A DNA stretch of 64,000 nucleotides from Trichococcus collinsii (GCF_900107505.1 NZ_FNQH01000001.1:124001-188000), one strand, 5' to 3'. Numbered from the stretch's first letter, positions 45,256 to 54,936 are shown. Notes: generated by a model not told the origin, from the sequence alone. Numbers and translations: made by a program.

Positions 45256-47907
45256 ATGAAGAATCTGAAAAGCAGTGACATCCGTCAAATGTATCTTGAT
45301 TTTTGGGCAACGAAAGGGTCAAAAGTGGAGCCGAGCGCTTCACTGATACCAGTCAACGATCCGACGTTATTATGGATCAACTCAGGCGTCGCAACATTGA
45401 AAAAATATTTTGACGGCACGTTGATTCCTGAAAATCCGCGCATCACCAATGCTCAAAAAAGTATCCGCACAAACGATATCGAAAATGTTGGCGTGACGGC
45501 AAGACACCACACATTATTCGAAATGTTGGGGAATTTTTCTATAGGAGACTACTTTAAAGAAGACGCAATCCCTTGGGCTTGGGAATTCTTGACTGATGAA
45601 AAATGGTTGGCATTTGATCCGGAGCTGCTTTACGTCACCTATTATCCGGAAGACACGGACACAAAGCGCATTTGGCAGGAAAAAGTCGGCTTGCCGGAAG
45701 ATCACATCGTTCCGATCGCGGACAATTTTTGGGATATCGGGGCAGGACCATGCGGACCGGATACTGAAATTTTCTATGACCGCGGACCGTCCTTCCAAGA
45801 TTTGCCTGACGGAGACCCTGAAATGTATCCCGGCGGGGAAAATGAACGCTACCTTGAAATCTGGAACCTTGTTTTTTCCGAATTCAACCACAAGCCGGAC
45901 GGCACCTATGAGCCGCTACCGCACAAGAACGTCGATACGGGAATGGGTCTGGAACGGGTCACAAGCGTAGTCCAAAACACACCGACCAACTTCGAAACGG
46001 ATCTGTTCATGCCGATCATCGAAAAAATCGAGACGCTGAGCGACGGCAAGAAGTACGGCGAAAACAAAACATTGGATATCTCCTTCAAAGTCATCGCTGA
46101 TCACGTCCGCGCCGTCAGCTTTGCAATCGGGGACCGTGCCTTGCCATCCAATGAAGGCCGCGGCTACATATTGCGTCGTTTAATCCGCCGCTCTGTCATG
46201 CACGGGCAAAAATTGGGCATCGAAAAACTGTTCCTGAACGAATTGGTTCCGGTTGTGGCAGCTATCATGGAATCTTATTATCCTGAAGTCAAAGCGGACC
46301 AAGATTTCATCATCAAAGTCATCACAAATGAAGAGCAACGTTTCCAGGAAACGATCCATGAAGGGATGGACATCCTGAATAGCGTCTTTGAAGAGATGAA
46401 CGAAAAGGGCGAAACTGCCGTAAACGGCAAAAATGCCTTCAAACTATACGATACATACGGCTTCCCGTTGGAATTGACGAGCGAATATGCCGAAGAAAAA
46501 GGCTTCACAGTTGATACAGCAGGGTTCAATCAAGAAATGCAGGAGCAACGTAACCGCGCCCGTGCAGCAAGACAAGTGGAAGACTCCTTCTCTGTGCAAT
46601 CTCCTGTCTGGGCTGAAGTGCTGGTTCCAAGTACGTTTTCCGGATATGCACAAACAAAAATTTCGTCCGAGCTTTCAGTGATGGTTGCGAATGACGAAAT
46701 CGTCGAAAAAGCAGCTGCAGATGACCGCGTTCAAATCATTTTCCGCGAAACACCTTTCTATGCAGAAATGGGTGGACAAGTCGCGGACAAAGGAACGATC
46801 GAAACCGAAGCTGGTGAAGTGGTCGCAGAGATTGAAGACGTGAAACGCGCCCCTAATGGCCAAACAATGCACATCGCGCGTGTCCTGACGGAAATCCATT
46901 CGAACGAAACTTACGTCCTGCACGTAGATGAAGCACGCAGAAGAAGCATCACAAGGAACCATACGGCGACCCATCTATTGCACCAAGCACTGAAGGATGT
47001 ATTGGGGAATCATGCCAACCAAGCCGGTTCGCTGGTAAACCCGAATCAACTTCGTTTTGACTTCACTCATTTCGGCCAAGTAACAGCAGAAGAGTTGGTA
47101 CAGATGGAAGAAATAGTGAATGAAAAGATTTGGGAAGCTTTGCCTGTCGTAACGGTCGAAACAACCGTCGATAAAGCGAAAGAGATGGGCGCTATGGCAT
47201 TGTTTGGTGAAAAATATGGCAAAGAAGTCCGAGTGGTCGATGTCGGTGGCTATTCAATCGAACTATGTGGTGGGGTTCATGTACAGAATTCAGAGGATAT
47301 TGGAGTCTTCAAGATTTTGTCCGAATCCGGAATTGGTGCGGGTGTCCGACGCATCGAAGCAGTGACCGGCCAAGCAGCTTATCAGTATTTCCGCACAAAA
47401 GAAGCTGAATTGAGCGAGGCGGCACAGCTTATGAAAGCCCAACAAACAAAAGAAGTAGCCGGTAAAATCAATCAACTCAAACAAGAAATGAAGGAAACGC
47501 AAGGCGAAAATGAGTCTTTGAAAGCAAAAATCATGAATGCTGAAGCCAAAAATCTCTTCGAAAACGTGGAAACCGTCAATGGTGTCACATATATCACCTA
47601 TGAAACAAAAAATCAGGATATGAACGCGTTGCGTCAATTGGCTGACCAATGGCGTCAAAAAGCTGTATCTGATCTCTTCGTGGCAGCTTCGGCCACAGAC
47701 GGCAAAGTCAATATGCTAGCTGCAGTATCCCAAGAGAAATTGGAACAAGGCTTAAAAGCCGGCGATCTGATCAAGACGCTTGCTCCATTTGCTGGAGGCA
47801 AAGGCGGCGGACGTCCGGATATGGCACAAGCAGGCGGAAATGATCCAGCAGGCATCCTGGATGCCCTGAAACATGTTGGCGTCTGGATCGAGGAAAATAC
47901 AAAATAA
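45256..47907 (+). CDS. alaS: Alanyl-tRNA synthetase
   Basis: Class II synthetase with editing of misacylated serine and glycine. 883 residues. The catalytic core begins KSSDIRQMYLDFW and includes RPTLLW-like DPTLLWINSGVA; the editing-site zinc ligands are in HTATHLLHQAL (HxxxH) and ELCGGVHV; the C-terminal C-Ala domain ends with GGKGGGRPDMAQAGG. ATG 45256 follows AAAAGGAAGG; a longer frame to 45139 runs through the T-box and is not coding. Controlled by the T-box upstream. The order alaS-ireB-ruvX-DUF1292 that follows is conserved in Lactobacillales. Confidence 0.98.
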   Translation: MKNLKSSDIRQMYLDFWATKGSKVEPSASLIPVNDPTLLWINSGVATLKKYFDGTLIPENPRITNAQKSIRTNDIENVGVTARHHTLFEMLGNFSIGDYFKEDAIPWAWEFLTDEKWLAFDPELLYVTYYPEDTDTKRIWQEKVGLPEDHIVPIADNFWDIGAGPCGPDTEIFYDRGPSFQDLPDGDPEMYPGGENERYLEIWNLVFSEFNHKPDGTYEPLPHKNVDTGMGLERVTSVVQNTPTNFETDLFMPIIEKIETLSDGKKYGENKTLDISFKVIADHVRAVSFAIGDRALPSNEGRGYILRRLIRRSVMHGQKLGIEKLFLNELVPVVAAIMESYYPEVKADQDFIIKVITNEEQRFQETIHEGMDILNSVFEEMNEKGETAVNGKNAFKLYDTYGFPLELTSEYAEEKGFTVDTAGFNQEMQEQRNRARAARQVEDSFSVQSPVWAEVLVPSTFSGYAQTKISSELSVMVANDEIVEKAAADDRVQIIFRETPFYAEMGGQVADKGTIETEAGEVVAEIEDVKRAPNGQTMHIARVLTEIHSNETYVLHVDEARRRSITRNHTATHLLHQALKDVLGNHANQAGSLVNPNQLRFDFTHFGQVTAEELVQMEEIVNEKIWEALPVVTVETTVDKAKEMGAMALFGEKYGKEVRVVDVGGYSIELCGGVHVQNSEDIGVFKILSESGIGAGVRRIEAVTGQAAYQYFRTKEAELSEAAQLMKAQQTKEVAGKINQLKQEMKETQGENESLKAKIMNAEAKNLFENVETVNGVTYITYETKNQDMNALRQLADQWRQKAVSDLFVAASATDGKVNMLAAVSQEKLEQGLKAGDLIKTLAPFAGGKGGGRPDMAQAGGNDPAGILDALKHVGVWIEENTK

Positions 47908-48056
47908 GCATCCTTTCTCAGGGGCGGGCATTCAAAAAAGATGCCGGTCCCTGTTTGTTGGGCCAATCCGCATGAAACAAAATGCGGAATATACCAACAG
48001 GAGGGAAATTGGACAAGTCGCGACGCCCATCCGCAGAGGGCAGTGGCATTTCTTTG

Positions 48057-48085
48057 TTGTAGTTTTTTGTAATTTCTTGTAAAAT
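48057..48085 (+). promoter_or_regulatory. Promoter of ireB-ruvX
   Basis: TTGTAG (48057-48062), 17 bases, TAAAAT (48080-48085). The ~210 bases between alaS and ireB hold two imperfect hairpins without T runs; nothing else was recognised. Confidence 0.5.
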
Positions 48086-48118
48086 GGTAAATATACTAAA
48101 GAAAACTGGGGTGTCGCT

Positions 48119-48388
48119 ATGAGTTCGAAAGATGAAACGATGTTATTCAATTTTGATGACAATCTGAAAAAGAATGTACAAGAGACATTAGCCCTTGTTT
48201 ATGACGCATTGGAAGAAAAAGGATACAACCCTATCAACCAGATTGTGGGCTACCTGCTTTCTGGCGATCCAGCTTATATCCCGCGTCATAACGATGCCAG
48301 AAACCTGATCCGCCGTCACGAACGTGATGAAATAATGGAGGAATTAGTGAAGAGCTATCTTTCTGGAACAGGCAGAATCATCCAATGA
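48119..48388 (+). CDS. ireB: IreB family regulatory phosphoprotein (DUF965)
   Basis: Small cytoplasmic protein that in Enterococcus faecalis is a substrate of the PASTA kinase IreK and lowers cephalosporin resistance. 89 residues. The N-terminus has DET followed by FNFDD, so T7 lies where the phosphorylated threonines of E. faecalis IreB sit. The C-terminal half ([21 protein letters not shown] and [19 protein letters not shown]) is the strongly conserved part. It overlaps ruvX by four bases (ATGA), indicating coupled translation. Confidence 0.95.
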   Translation: MSSKDETMLFNFDDNLKKNVQETLALVYDALEEKGYNPINQIVGYLLSGDPAYIPRHNDARNLIRRHERDEIMEELVKSYLSGTGRIIQ

Positions 48389-48801
48389 GGCTCATGGGCT
48401 TGGATGTCGGATCAAAAACGGTAGGAGTGGCCATCAGCGATCCGATGGGATGGACGGCGCAGGGGATCGAAATCGTCAAAATCGATGAGGCCAATGGCGT
48501 ATTTGGCCTTGATCGAATTGCCGAATTGGTCAAGGAATATGAAGTTGAGAAATTTGTACTTGGCTTGCCCAAAAATATGGACAACAGCATTGGTTTCCGG
48601 GCGGAAGCTTCCATCGCTTATGGTAATTTGCTTGAAAAAGAGTTTGGTTTGCCGGTCGATTACGTTGATGAAAGACTTACCACTGTGCAAGCAGAAAAAA
48701 TGTTGATCAATGAAGGAAATGTTTCCCGCAAAAAACGGAAAAAGGTTATCGACAAACTTGCTGCTGTTATACTTCTTCAGAATTATTTGGACAGCCAGTA
48801 A
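48385..48801 (+). CDS. ruvX: Holliday junction resolvase-like RNase H-fold nuclease (YqgF/RuvX)
   Basis: 138 residues. RNase H-like fold with [17 protein letters not shown] at the N-terminus (catalytic D6), a conserved acidic residue in [10 protein letters not shown] near 93-102, and [12 protein letters not shown] near 53-64. The family is linked to 16S rRNA 5'-end maturation and to Holliday-junction resolution in different organisms. Start ATG overlaps the ireB stop by ATGA. It is a core gene in a conserved block. Confidence 0.95.
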   Translation: MRLMGLDVGSKTVGVAISDPMGWTAQGIEIVKIDEANGVFGLDRIAELVKEYEVEKFVLGLPKNMDNSIGFRAEASIAYGNLLEKEFGLPVDYVDERLTTVQAEKMLINEGNVSRKKRKKVIDKLAAVILLQNYLDSQ

Positions 48802-48886
48802 AGAGAGTGGTTTTTTTGTCCTATTTGCGTTACAATATCCTTTGTTTGAACGATAAAAATAATACTTAGATAAAGAGGTGCATACC

Positions 48887-49219
48887 ATGACTGAACATAA
48901 TCACGATCATGATCACAATCACGACCACGATCATGACCATGAAGATAACCACGAACACATCACAATCGTGGATGAGAACGGAAATGAAGAGTTATTCGAA
49001 ATCTTATTCACTTTCGAATCAGACGATTTCGGAAAGTCATACGTGCTTGTTTACCCAGCAGGAGCTCCTGAGGGAGAAGAAATCGAATTGCAAGCTTATT
49101 CCTATGTTGAAACAGAAGATGGCGGAGAAGGCGATTTGGAGCCTATCGAATCGGATGAAGAGTGGGATATGATCGAAGAAGTCCTGAACACATTTATGGA
49201 AGACGAAGACCTTCAATAA
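48887..49219 (+). CDS. DUF1292 family protein with His/Asp-rich N-terminus (YrzB-like)
   Basis: 110 residues, very acidic. DUF1292 core from about residue 22 ([20 protein letters not shown], then [12 protein letters not shown]). The first 20 residues after the start are almost only alternating His, Asp, Asn and Glu, a composition typical of metal-binding tracts. ATG 48887 has AAAGAGG nine bases upstream; a GTG three codons before overlaps that site. The gene order with ireB and ruvX is conserved. Function unknown; the His tract suggests zinc, nickel or other divalent metal binding but this is inference. Confidence 0.88.
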   Translation: MTEHNHDHDHNHDHDHDHEDNHEHITIVDENGNEELFEILFTFESDDFGKSYVLVYPAGAPEGEEIELQAYSYVETEDGGEGDLEPIESDEEWDMIEEVLNTFMEDEDLQ

Positions 49220-49243
49220 TAGTGTTAGTGACTTCTAAAGAAA

Positions 49244-49290
49244 ATAAAGGAGGATCGGGACTATATTGTCTAGGTCCTCTTTTATTTTTT
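49244..49290 (+). terminator. Terminator after DUF1292
   Basis: AAAGGAGG..GGAC pairs with GTC..CCTCTTTT, followed by ATTTTTT. Confidence 0.8.
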
Positions 49291-49401
49291 GGTTGCTGCG
49301 TTGCTTTTTTTAGCTTTTGGCAGCCCACTAGATCCGCGCTGATAAAATGATGAGAAAACTGTCCAATATGCTCCATATGTCTATGCAAATAGCGAAAAAG
49401 A

Positions 49402-49430
49402 TTCAATTTATATAGGTTTTCGTGTATAAT
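49402..49430 (+). promoter_or_regulatory. mltG promoter
   Basis: TTCAAT (49402-49407), 17 bases, consensus TATAAT (49425-49430). Confidence 0.6.
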
Positions 49431-49494
49431 TACGGAAGTCGAATGGCTAATAGTCCACAAATAGCCATATACTCAAGTAAGGAGGGCCTCGTCT

Positions 49495-50667
49495 TTGTCA
49501 CAAAATGATCAGCAAGAACCTCAAGAGCAACAAAAACTCATTCGGCCTACGTTGGAGAAAGAAGCCGTAGACAAAATGAAAATACGCAAAAAAGAACGGT
49601 CGCTAGTGCGAAAAATTGTTTTTGCAATCGTAACGATAGGGATCCTGTTAGGAGTCATCGTTGGCTTTGCCGGCTACAAATATATAACAGACGCACTTCA
49701 GCCATTGGAGCCAGAAAGTACGGAAGTCGTCGAAGTGGAAATTCCAATAGGGACGTCCACAAAAGGGATTACACAAATTTTGGAAGAAGGCAACGTCATC
49801 AGAAACGCGACCATCTTCAACTATTACATCAAGACGCAAAATGTTTCTGATTTCCAAGCAGGCTTTTATGAATTATCGCCTTCCATGAGCTTGGATGACA
49901 TCATTGCGACGCTTCAAGCGGGCGGAAGTCCGGTGCCGCAATCGAGCGATCACAAAATCATCGTAAGAGAAGGCAATACGATCGAAGAAATCGCAACGGA
50001 AGTCGAAGAGAAGACGGATTTCACAGCTGAGGAATTTTTTGCGAAAGTGAATGATCCGGAATTCTTGACGAACGCAGTGGCACAATATCCTGATATCTTG
50101 ACGGAAGCATTCCAACGCACCGATACGCGTTATCGTTTGGAAGGATACCTCTACCCGGCGACTTATGATTATGTTACCGGAAATAGTTTGGATGAAGTCA
50201 TTTTACAGATGTTGAATAAGACGAATGAAGTGCTTACGCCATATACAGATCAAATTGCATCTTCAGGCTATACGCTTCATGAGATCCTAACAATTGCCTC
50301 ACTTGTCGAAAAAGAAGGTGTTACTCCAGAAGATCGTGCGAACATTGCCGGCGTATTCTTTAATCGTCTAGAAATCGATATGCCGATACAATCGGACATC
50401 AGTATTTTGTACGCTCTGAATGAGCACAAGGAATTAGTCACGTTCGAGGATCTTGAAATAGATTCGCCTTATAACCTTTACAGGAATACAGGTATGGGTC
50501 CTGGGCCATTCAATAATCCAAGTGAAGGGTCCATTCAAGCGACACTATCACCAGCGGATTCTAACTATCTGTATTTCGTTGCAGATACAACAACCGGTAT
50601 CGTTTATTTTTCCGAAACATATGAAGAACATTTACAATTGCAAAGCCAATACGTAGACAGCGAATAA
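49495..50667 (+). CDS. mltG: Endolytic peptidoglycan transglycosylase MltG (YceG-like)
   Basis: Membrane-bound lytic transglycosylase that cuts nascent glycan strands and interacts with the elongation machinery. 390 residues: basic cytoplasmic tail, transmembrane helix at about 39-61, a LysM-like segment (about 78-140), and the YceG catalytic domain. The conserved ASLVEKEG motif carries catalytic-region Glu272/Glu274, followed by [21 protein letters not shown]. Start TTG 49495 is eight bases after AAGGAGGG. udk and greA follow in the same order as in many Lactobacillales. Confidence 0.94.
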   Translation: MSQNDQQEPQEQQKLIRPTLEKEAVDKMKIRKKERSLVRKIVFAIVTIGILLGVIVGFAGYKYITDALQPLEPESTEVVEVEIPIGTSTKGITQILEEGNVIRNATIFNYYIKTQNVSDFQAGFYELSPSMSLDDIIATLQAGGSPVPQSSDHKIIVREGNTIEEIATEVEEKTDFTAEEFFAKVNDPEFLTNAVAQYPDILTEAFQRTDTRYRLEGYLYPATYDYVTGNSLDEVILQMLNKTNEVLTPYTDQIASSGYTLHEILTIASLVEKEGVTPEDRANIAGVFFNRLEIDMPIQSDISILYALNEHKELVTFEDLEIDSPYNLYRNTGMGPGPFNNPSEGSIQATLSPADSNYLYFVADTTTGIVYFSETYEEHLQLQSQYVDSE

Positions 50668-50708
50668 GACGAATAAAGCGAGTTTCAAGAAGAGAGGAAG
50701 AAACACCA

Positions 50709-51338
50709 GTGAAAAAACCTATCGTTATTGGGGTGACAGGAGGATCAGGAAGCGGGAAAACCAGTGTCAGCCGGGCCATCTTAGACAAGTTTACCGATGT
50801 TTCCATTTTGCTGTTGGAACAGGATTTTTATTACAAAGATCAAAGTGATCTGCCGTTTGAGGAGCGACTGAGAACAAACTACGATCATCCGTTTGCGTTT
50901 GATACGGATCTGTTCATCGAAGATCTTAAAAAATTGATAAAATACGAGAGCGTCGAGCAACCGGTTTACGACTACTCCAATCACACGCGCAGCGATAAAG
51001 TGATCCATCGCGAGCCGAAAGAAGTCATAATCGTTGAGGGAATCCTGATTTTAGAGGATCAACGCCTTCGCGATCTGATGGACATCAAAGTCTATGTGGA
51101 TACGGATGATGATATCCGTATCATCCGAAGAATCAAACGCGACATGGAATCGAGAGGTCGGACGCTTGATTCTGTCATCCACCAATATCTGACAGTGGTC
51201 AAGCCGATGCATCAGCAATTCATCGAGCCAACCAAAAAATTTGCGGATATCATAATTCCTGAAGGTGGACAAAATCAAGTCGCAATCGACCTGATGACTA
51301 CCAAAATTGCTTCAATTTTGTCTGAAAATGCAGAATAA
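50709..51338 (+). CDS. udk: Uridine kinase
   Basis: Phosphorylates uridine and cytidine to UMP and CMP in pyrimidine salvage. 209 residues. P-loop GGSGSGKTS near residues 11-19; [22 protein letters not shown] near 38-59 is the nucleoside-binding region; [12 protein letters not shown] near 137-148 is the lid. Start GTG 50709 follows GAGGAAG by about nine bases. It lies 41 bases after mltG and probably shares its transcript. Confidence 0.96.
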   Translation: MKKPIVIGVTGGSGSGKTSVSRAILDKFTDVSILLLEQDFYYKDQSDLPFEERLRTNYDHPFAFDTDLFIEDLKKLIKYESVEQPVYDYSNHTRSDKVIHREPKEVIIVEGILILEDQRLRDLMDIKVYVDTDDDIRIIRRIKRDMESRGRTLDSVIHQYLTVVKPMHQQFIEPTKKFADIIIPEGGQNQVAIDLMTTKIASILSENAE

Positions 51339-51370
51339 TAATAGATACCTGTAATATTTTAAAAATATAA

Positions 51371-51399
51371 TTGCTTTTACTGGAATTAAATGGTATTTT
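51371..51399 (+). promoter_or_regulatory. Candidate greA promoter with long leader
   Basis: TTGCTT (51371-51376), 17 bases, TATTTT (51394-51399), giving a leader of about 185 bases before greA. The leader contains a 23-codon frame (51450-51521) without a convincing binding site and a TGCAG/CTGCA inverted repeat near 51532-51548. No terminator or known RNA motif was recognised. Confidence 0.4.
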
Positions 51400-51589
51400 A
51401 AATTCACTATTAATTAGGCAGCCAATAAACGATGTAGAGCCACAGGAAATGATTATTTCTCTTTGGATGACATGCTACCTGTCCCAGATCCATTTGGCTT
51501 TCGAGGACAGCTATCAATAAAAAAAGGGAACTGCAGTCCTGTGCTGCATATTGAATATTGAATCATTACTTAAAAGGGGCATATTTCTT

Positions 51590-52069
51590 ATGATTGAAAA
51601 AGCATATCCGATGACAGCTGAAGGTAAAGCCAAATTAGAAGCTGAACTTGAAGACTTAAAAGTGAATAAAAGAAGAGAAATCGTTGAACGCATCAAGATT
51701 GCCAGAAGCTACGGAGATCTATCCGAAAATTCGGAATATGAATCCGCAAAAGACGAACAAGCTTTCGTCGAAGGCCGCATCACAACATTGGAAAAAATGA
51801 TCCGTTTTGCGGAAATCATTGAAGTACAAAACGTTGATAGCAATGTGGTTTCGATTGGACTGAAAGTGACATTCGTGGAATTGCCGGATGGCGATGAAGA
51901 AACGTACACCATTGTCGGCAGTGCAGAAGCAGATCCGCTTGAAGGTAAGATTTCAAACGATTCTCCGATCGCTAAAGCCTTGTTGGGCAAGCAAATCGGA
52001 GCAGAAGTAGCCATCGGCACACCTGGCGGCGATATGAACGTGAAAATCGTCAGAATCGAACAAGCTTAA
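51590..52069 (+). CDS. greA: Transcription elongation factor GreA
   Basis: Rescues backtracked RNA polymerase by stimulating transcript cleavage in the secondary channel. 159 residues. The N-terminal coiled coil ends in the acidic tip with D and E of [10 protein letters not shown] near residues 44-53, and the C-terminal FKBP-like domain contains [16 protein letters not shown]. Start ATG 51590 behind AAAAGGGG; the in-frame ATG at 51551 has no site. It is followed by a long terminator. Confidence 0.97.
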   Translation: MIEKAYPMTAEGKAKLEAELEDLKVNKRREIVERIKIARSYGDLSENSEYESAKDEQAFVEGRITTLEKMIRFAEIIEVQNVDSNVVSIGLKVTFVELPDGDEETYTIVGSAEADPLEGKISNDSPIAKALLGKQIGAEVAIGTPGGDMNVKIVRIEQA

Positions 52070-52084
52070 AAAAAGCATTCAAGA

Positions 52085-52137
52085 AGAGGATAGGACAAAA
52101 ATCATTCGGAATGATTCTTGTCCTATCCTCTATTTGT
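52085..52137 (+). terminator. greA terminator
   Basis: 23-base stem (52085-52107 and 52109-52131) with a single A-A type mismatch and almost no loop, followed by a modest T-rich stretch. Confidence 0.8.
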
Positions 52138-52235
52138 TTATGTTTCTTTTTGGCTCATCGGGTATAATGACAGAGTACATGTAATCAGTTGGACTGTACG
52201 ACTTTAGTCTTAGCATACTATCCACCCTTAGCGCG

Positions 52236-52264
52236 CTGTCAAAGCGGTCCGGGTAATCTATAAT
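52236..52264 (+). promoter_or_regulatory. Promoter of liaFSR
   Basis: CTGTCA (52236-52241), 17 bases, consensus TATAAT (52259-52264). An additional TATAAT lies at 52163-52168. A short inverted GACT...AGTC around 52192-52209 is a possible LiaR site, but I cannot confirm it. Confidence 0.5.
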
Positions 52265-52355
52265 GGAAGCAGATACTTACGTTCCTGCTTGCAGCGCCTG
52301 CAAGTCAGCGTTCAGCGGAAATGTATAAACCTCGAAGAGGAAGGAGGGGCTAAGG

Positions 52356-53090
52356 ATGAAAAAGGGAGCCTTGAAATTATTTATGCTCATTGAAGGCCTA
52401 TTGGGGTTGGCTGTCCTGTTCCAATTGGTTCAGGACACAGATTTGCTGTTGGTCTTTGTATTCGGGCTAATATTCATCAAATTCGGCACCGGAAAAGGCG
52501 AGCGTCGTCAGATTCTTGGCTTAGTCGGATGGTTTATGGTAGGCATGAGCATACTATCCACTTTCTCCGTGTGGCTAATGTTGATTCTTTTCATATTGTT
52601 CGTCGTCATCAATGGAAAAGGGATCTGGTCTGAGTTGAAACTGGATACTTTTGTGGACGTTCCTTGGGAAGAAAAATCGTTCCGTACAGTCAAAACGAAA
52701 GAACCGGAACAGCGGAACGGTTCCAGAAAGCGCCAGAAATGGATTGGAAACACCAGCTTCGGGTCGGATGTCTATGAATGGGATGATGTCAATCTGACCG
52801 TATTCATGGGTGACACGATAATTGATTTAGGAAATACGTTGCTGCCGAAAGAGGAAAATATCATTCTAATCCGCAAAGGGTTCGGAAAGACTAGGGTAAT
52901 CGTACCTTTAGGAATCGGCGTAGCCGTCCATCATTCCACCATCAAAGGCCAACTTATGTTCAACGAAGATGAACTGGACTTGACCAATGAAACGGTCAAA
53001 TTGTATAGCCGGGACTACGATGAGGCCAACCGAAAAATCAAAATCGTCTCCAATAGCCTGCTGGGTGATTTGGAGGTGATCTATCTATGA
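52356..53090 (+). CDS. liaF: LiaF-like membrane inhibitor of the LiaSR system
   Basis: 244 residues. The N-terminal part has about four closely spaced transmembrane helices (residues 7-100), and the C-terminal part is the DUF2154-type cytoplasmic domain (WIGNTSFGSDVYEWDDVNLTVFMGDTIIDLGNTLLPKEENII). LiaF keeps the LiaS kinase silent until cell-envelope stress occurs. GGAAGGAGGGG precedes the ATG. It overlaps liaS by four bases. No liaIH-type effector genes are seen around it, as is usual in cocci and other Lactobacillales. Confidence 0.93.
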   Translation: MKKGALKLFMLIEGLLGLAVLFQLVQDTDLLLVFVFGLIFIKFGTGKGERRQILGLVGWFMVGMSILSTFSVWLMLILFILFVVINGKGIWSELKLDTFVDVPWEEKSFRTVKTKEPEQRNGSRKRQKWIGNTSFGSDVYEWDDVNLTVFMGDTIIDLGNTLLPKEENIILIRKGFGKTRVIVPLGIGVAVHHSTIKGQLMFNEDELDLTNETVKLYSRDYDEANRKIKIVSNSLLGDLEVIYL

Positions 53091-54157
53091 GGAGAAGCGC
53101 GGTTTTGATTCTGTTCAGCACGATACTAGGCGTCTTTGCTTTTATCGTGGCTGGTGTTTTATTTGCCTTGAGGCCGTATTTAAGTTATCAGGAACTGCTC
53201 GAGGTGGATCGTTTTTATGTACCGGCATTCCTTTACATCATCGTGTTGCTGCTGTTCGCTGCCATCGTTGTAACTTGGATCGCTCACTTTTATTTAAAAA
53301 ATCAAGAAAATCGCATTAAGGATAAGTTGCATTGGCTTTATCTTGGCAACTATGAGCATACGGTATTTAACAACAAACAAGATAAATCATTATTTTTGGA
53401 TCAGTATTGCCATGCAATCCATATTGAAATTGAAATGCTCAGAAAAAAGATGCTTAGCCTGTCCCGGGAAGTGCAGCATTTAAGTGCAAATCCTCAGCAG
53501 ATCGGCAACGAAACAAAAGAAGAAATTCTTGAGCAAGAGAGGCATCGCATCGCGAGGGAGCTGCATGATTCCGTCAGCCAACAACTCTTTGCCGCTATGA
53601 TGATGTTGTCGGCGGTCAATGAGCGGTCCGATGCTTTTCCAGAAAAAATACAAAAACAGATGCGCCTCATAGAAGGCATCATCAATGAGTCCCAGTCGGA
53701 GATGAGAGCGTTGCTCCTTCATCTTCGTCCAACTAAACTTGAAGGGAAATCCCTGAAAAAAGGGATCGAACAGTTGCTGGTGGAATTGAAGTCGAAAGTC
53801 CAAATTGCGATTAAATGGGAAATCGATGATGTCCACACGATGAGCGGCATCGAAGATCATTTTTTCCGTATTGTGCAGGAGTTGCTTTCGAACACCCTGA
53901 GGCATGCAAAGGCAAGCAATCTGGAAGTATATCTGAAACAAACCTTGCAAGAAATCAGTCTTCGTGTTTATGACGATGGCGTCGGCTTCGATACTTCGAT
54001 CGAAAAATCCGGCAGCTATGGCCTGATGAACATAAAGGAGCGCGTGCAGGGGATGGGTGGGAGCTGTAAAATCATCAGTTTTCCCAAAAAAGGGACCGTG
54101 ATTGAAATACGTATCCCCAATACGAATGTGAATACAAATGACGTAAGTGCTGAATAG
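53087..54157 (+). CDS. liaS: Sensor histidine kinase LiaS
   Basis: Intramembrane-sensing kinase of the cell-envelope stress response, 356 residues. Two transmembrane helices (about 8-28 and 48-70) with a very short extracellular loop, then the HisKA_3 dimerisation domain with phosphoacceptor H160 in ERHRIARELHDSVSQQ. The HATPase domain follows (NTLRHAKASN, DDGVGFD, GLMNIKERVQGMGG). The start ATG overlaps the liaF stop by ATGA. Partners are LiaF upstream and LiaR 45 bases downstream. Confidence 0.95.
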   Translation: MRRSAVLILFSTILGVFAFIVAGVLFALRPYLSYQELLEVDRFYVPAFLYIIVLLLFAAIVVTWIAHFYLKNQENRIKDKLHWLYLGNYEHTVFNNKQDKSLFLDQYCHAIHIEIEMLRKKMLSLSREVQHLSANPQQIGNETKEEILEQERHRIARELHDSVSQQLFAAMMMLSAVNERSDAFPEKIQKQMRLIEGIINESQSEMRALLLHLRPTKLEGKSLKKGIEQLLVELKSKVQIAIKWEIDDVHTMSGIEDHFFRIVQELLSNTLRHAKASNLEVYLKQTLQEISLRVYDDGVGFDTSIEKSGSYGLMNIKERVQGMGGSCKIISFPKKGTVIEIRIPNTNVNTNDVSAE

Positions 54158-54202
54158 GCTGAAAAAATTTCTGAGAAAAAAGTTTCATAAGGAGGGTTCA
54201 GA

Positions 54203-54835
54203 TTGATACGTGTATTGATTATCGACGATCACGAGATGGTGAGGCTGGGATATTCAGCCTATTTATCCATCCAAGATGACATTGAAGTAATAGGGGAAGC
54301 GGAAAACGGCTTGATTGGCTATGAAATGGCATTGGATTTGCGCCCAGACATCATTTTGATGGATCTGGTCATGGAAGTCATGGATGGCATTGCCTCGACA
54401 AAAGCGATACTGAACGAATGGCCCAAAGCAAAAATTATCATCGTCACCAGTTTCATCGATGACGAGAAAGTCTATCCGGCATTGGAAGCTGGGGCTTCCA
54501 GTTATATGCTGAAAACTTCTTCAGCGCATGAAATTGCGGACGCAATTCGTTCCACTTACCACGGCGAGTCAGTCCTGGAGCCAGAAGTGACTGATAAAAT
54601 GCTGGAGCGCTTCTCGAAAAGAAATATCCGGCCGTTGCATGAAGAGTTGACTGCCAGAGAGCGGGAAGTATTGCTTCTCATCGCGCAAGGTTACTCCAAT
54701 CAGGACATTGCCGACCAACTGTTCATCACACTGAAGACAGTCAAAACACACGTATCCAACATTTTGACAAAATTAGAAGTGGATGACAGAACCCAGGCTA
54801 CGATCTATGCATTCAAGCATCATCTGATCCAATGA
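54203..54835 (+). CDS. liaR: Response regulator LiaR
   Basis: NarL/LuxR-type regulator of 210 residues. Receiver domain with D8-D9 acidic pocket, phosphoacceptor D54 in [12 protein letters not shown] and K near 104 in SYMLKTS. The C-terminal LuxR HTH runs from [25 protein letters not shown] to [14 protein letters not shown]. Start TTG 54203 lies seven bases after AAGGAGG, a clear case of a non-ATG start. Changes in this system cause daptomycin resistance in enterococci. Confidence 0.95.
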   Translation: MIRVLIIDDHEMVRLGYSAYLSIQDDIEVIGEAENGLIGYEMALDLRPDIILMDLVMEVMDGIASTKAILNEWPKAKIIIVTSFIDDEKVYPALEAGASSYMLKTSSAHEIADAIRSTYHGESVLEPEVTDKMLERFSKRNIRPLHEELTAREREVLLLIAQGYSNQDIADQLFITLKTVKTHVSNILTKLEVDDRTQATIYAFKHHLIQ

Positions 54836-54898
54836 CTTTGAGCAAAGTGTTATAAAATGATGCTTCATTATGATAAGATGAATATGATAGAGAGTAGT

Positions 54899-54936
54899 AA
54901 GGGGGGCAGGCTGATTATCCAATCAGCGACTAGATG
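54899..54936 (+). promoter_or_regulatory. Ribosome binding site separated from its start codon by a hairpin
   Basis: AAGGGGGG (54899-54906) is 27 bases from ATG 54934, far too long for normal initiation. A perfect 7-bp hairpin GCTGATT-ATCC-AATCAGC (54910-54927) lies between. If it forms, the remaining spacing is nine bases, which is optimal. A stop codon directly precedes the ATG, so no earlier start exists in this frame. Confidence 0.65.

Noticed and set aside
47908-48118. Structured RNA in the alaS-ireB spacer
   Set aside because: Two imperfect hairpins are visible, but neither has a T run, a known motif or strong pairing. The region is more simply the ireB promoter region.
48898-48957. 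CRISPR-like short periodic repeats
   Set aside because: The periodic CAYGAY units encode the His/Asp tract of a DUF1292 protein. There are no spacers and no cas genes in the window.
51450-51521. 23-codon frame in the greA leader
   Set aside because: Its possible binding site is only one base from the ATG, and the peptide is unremarkable.
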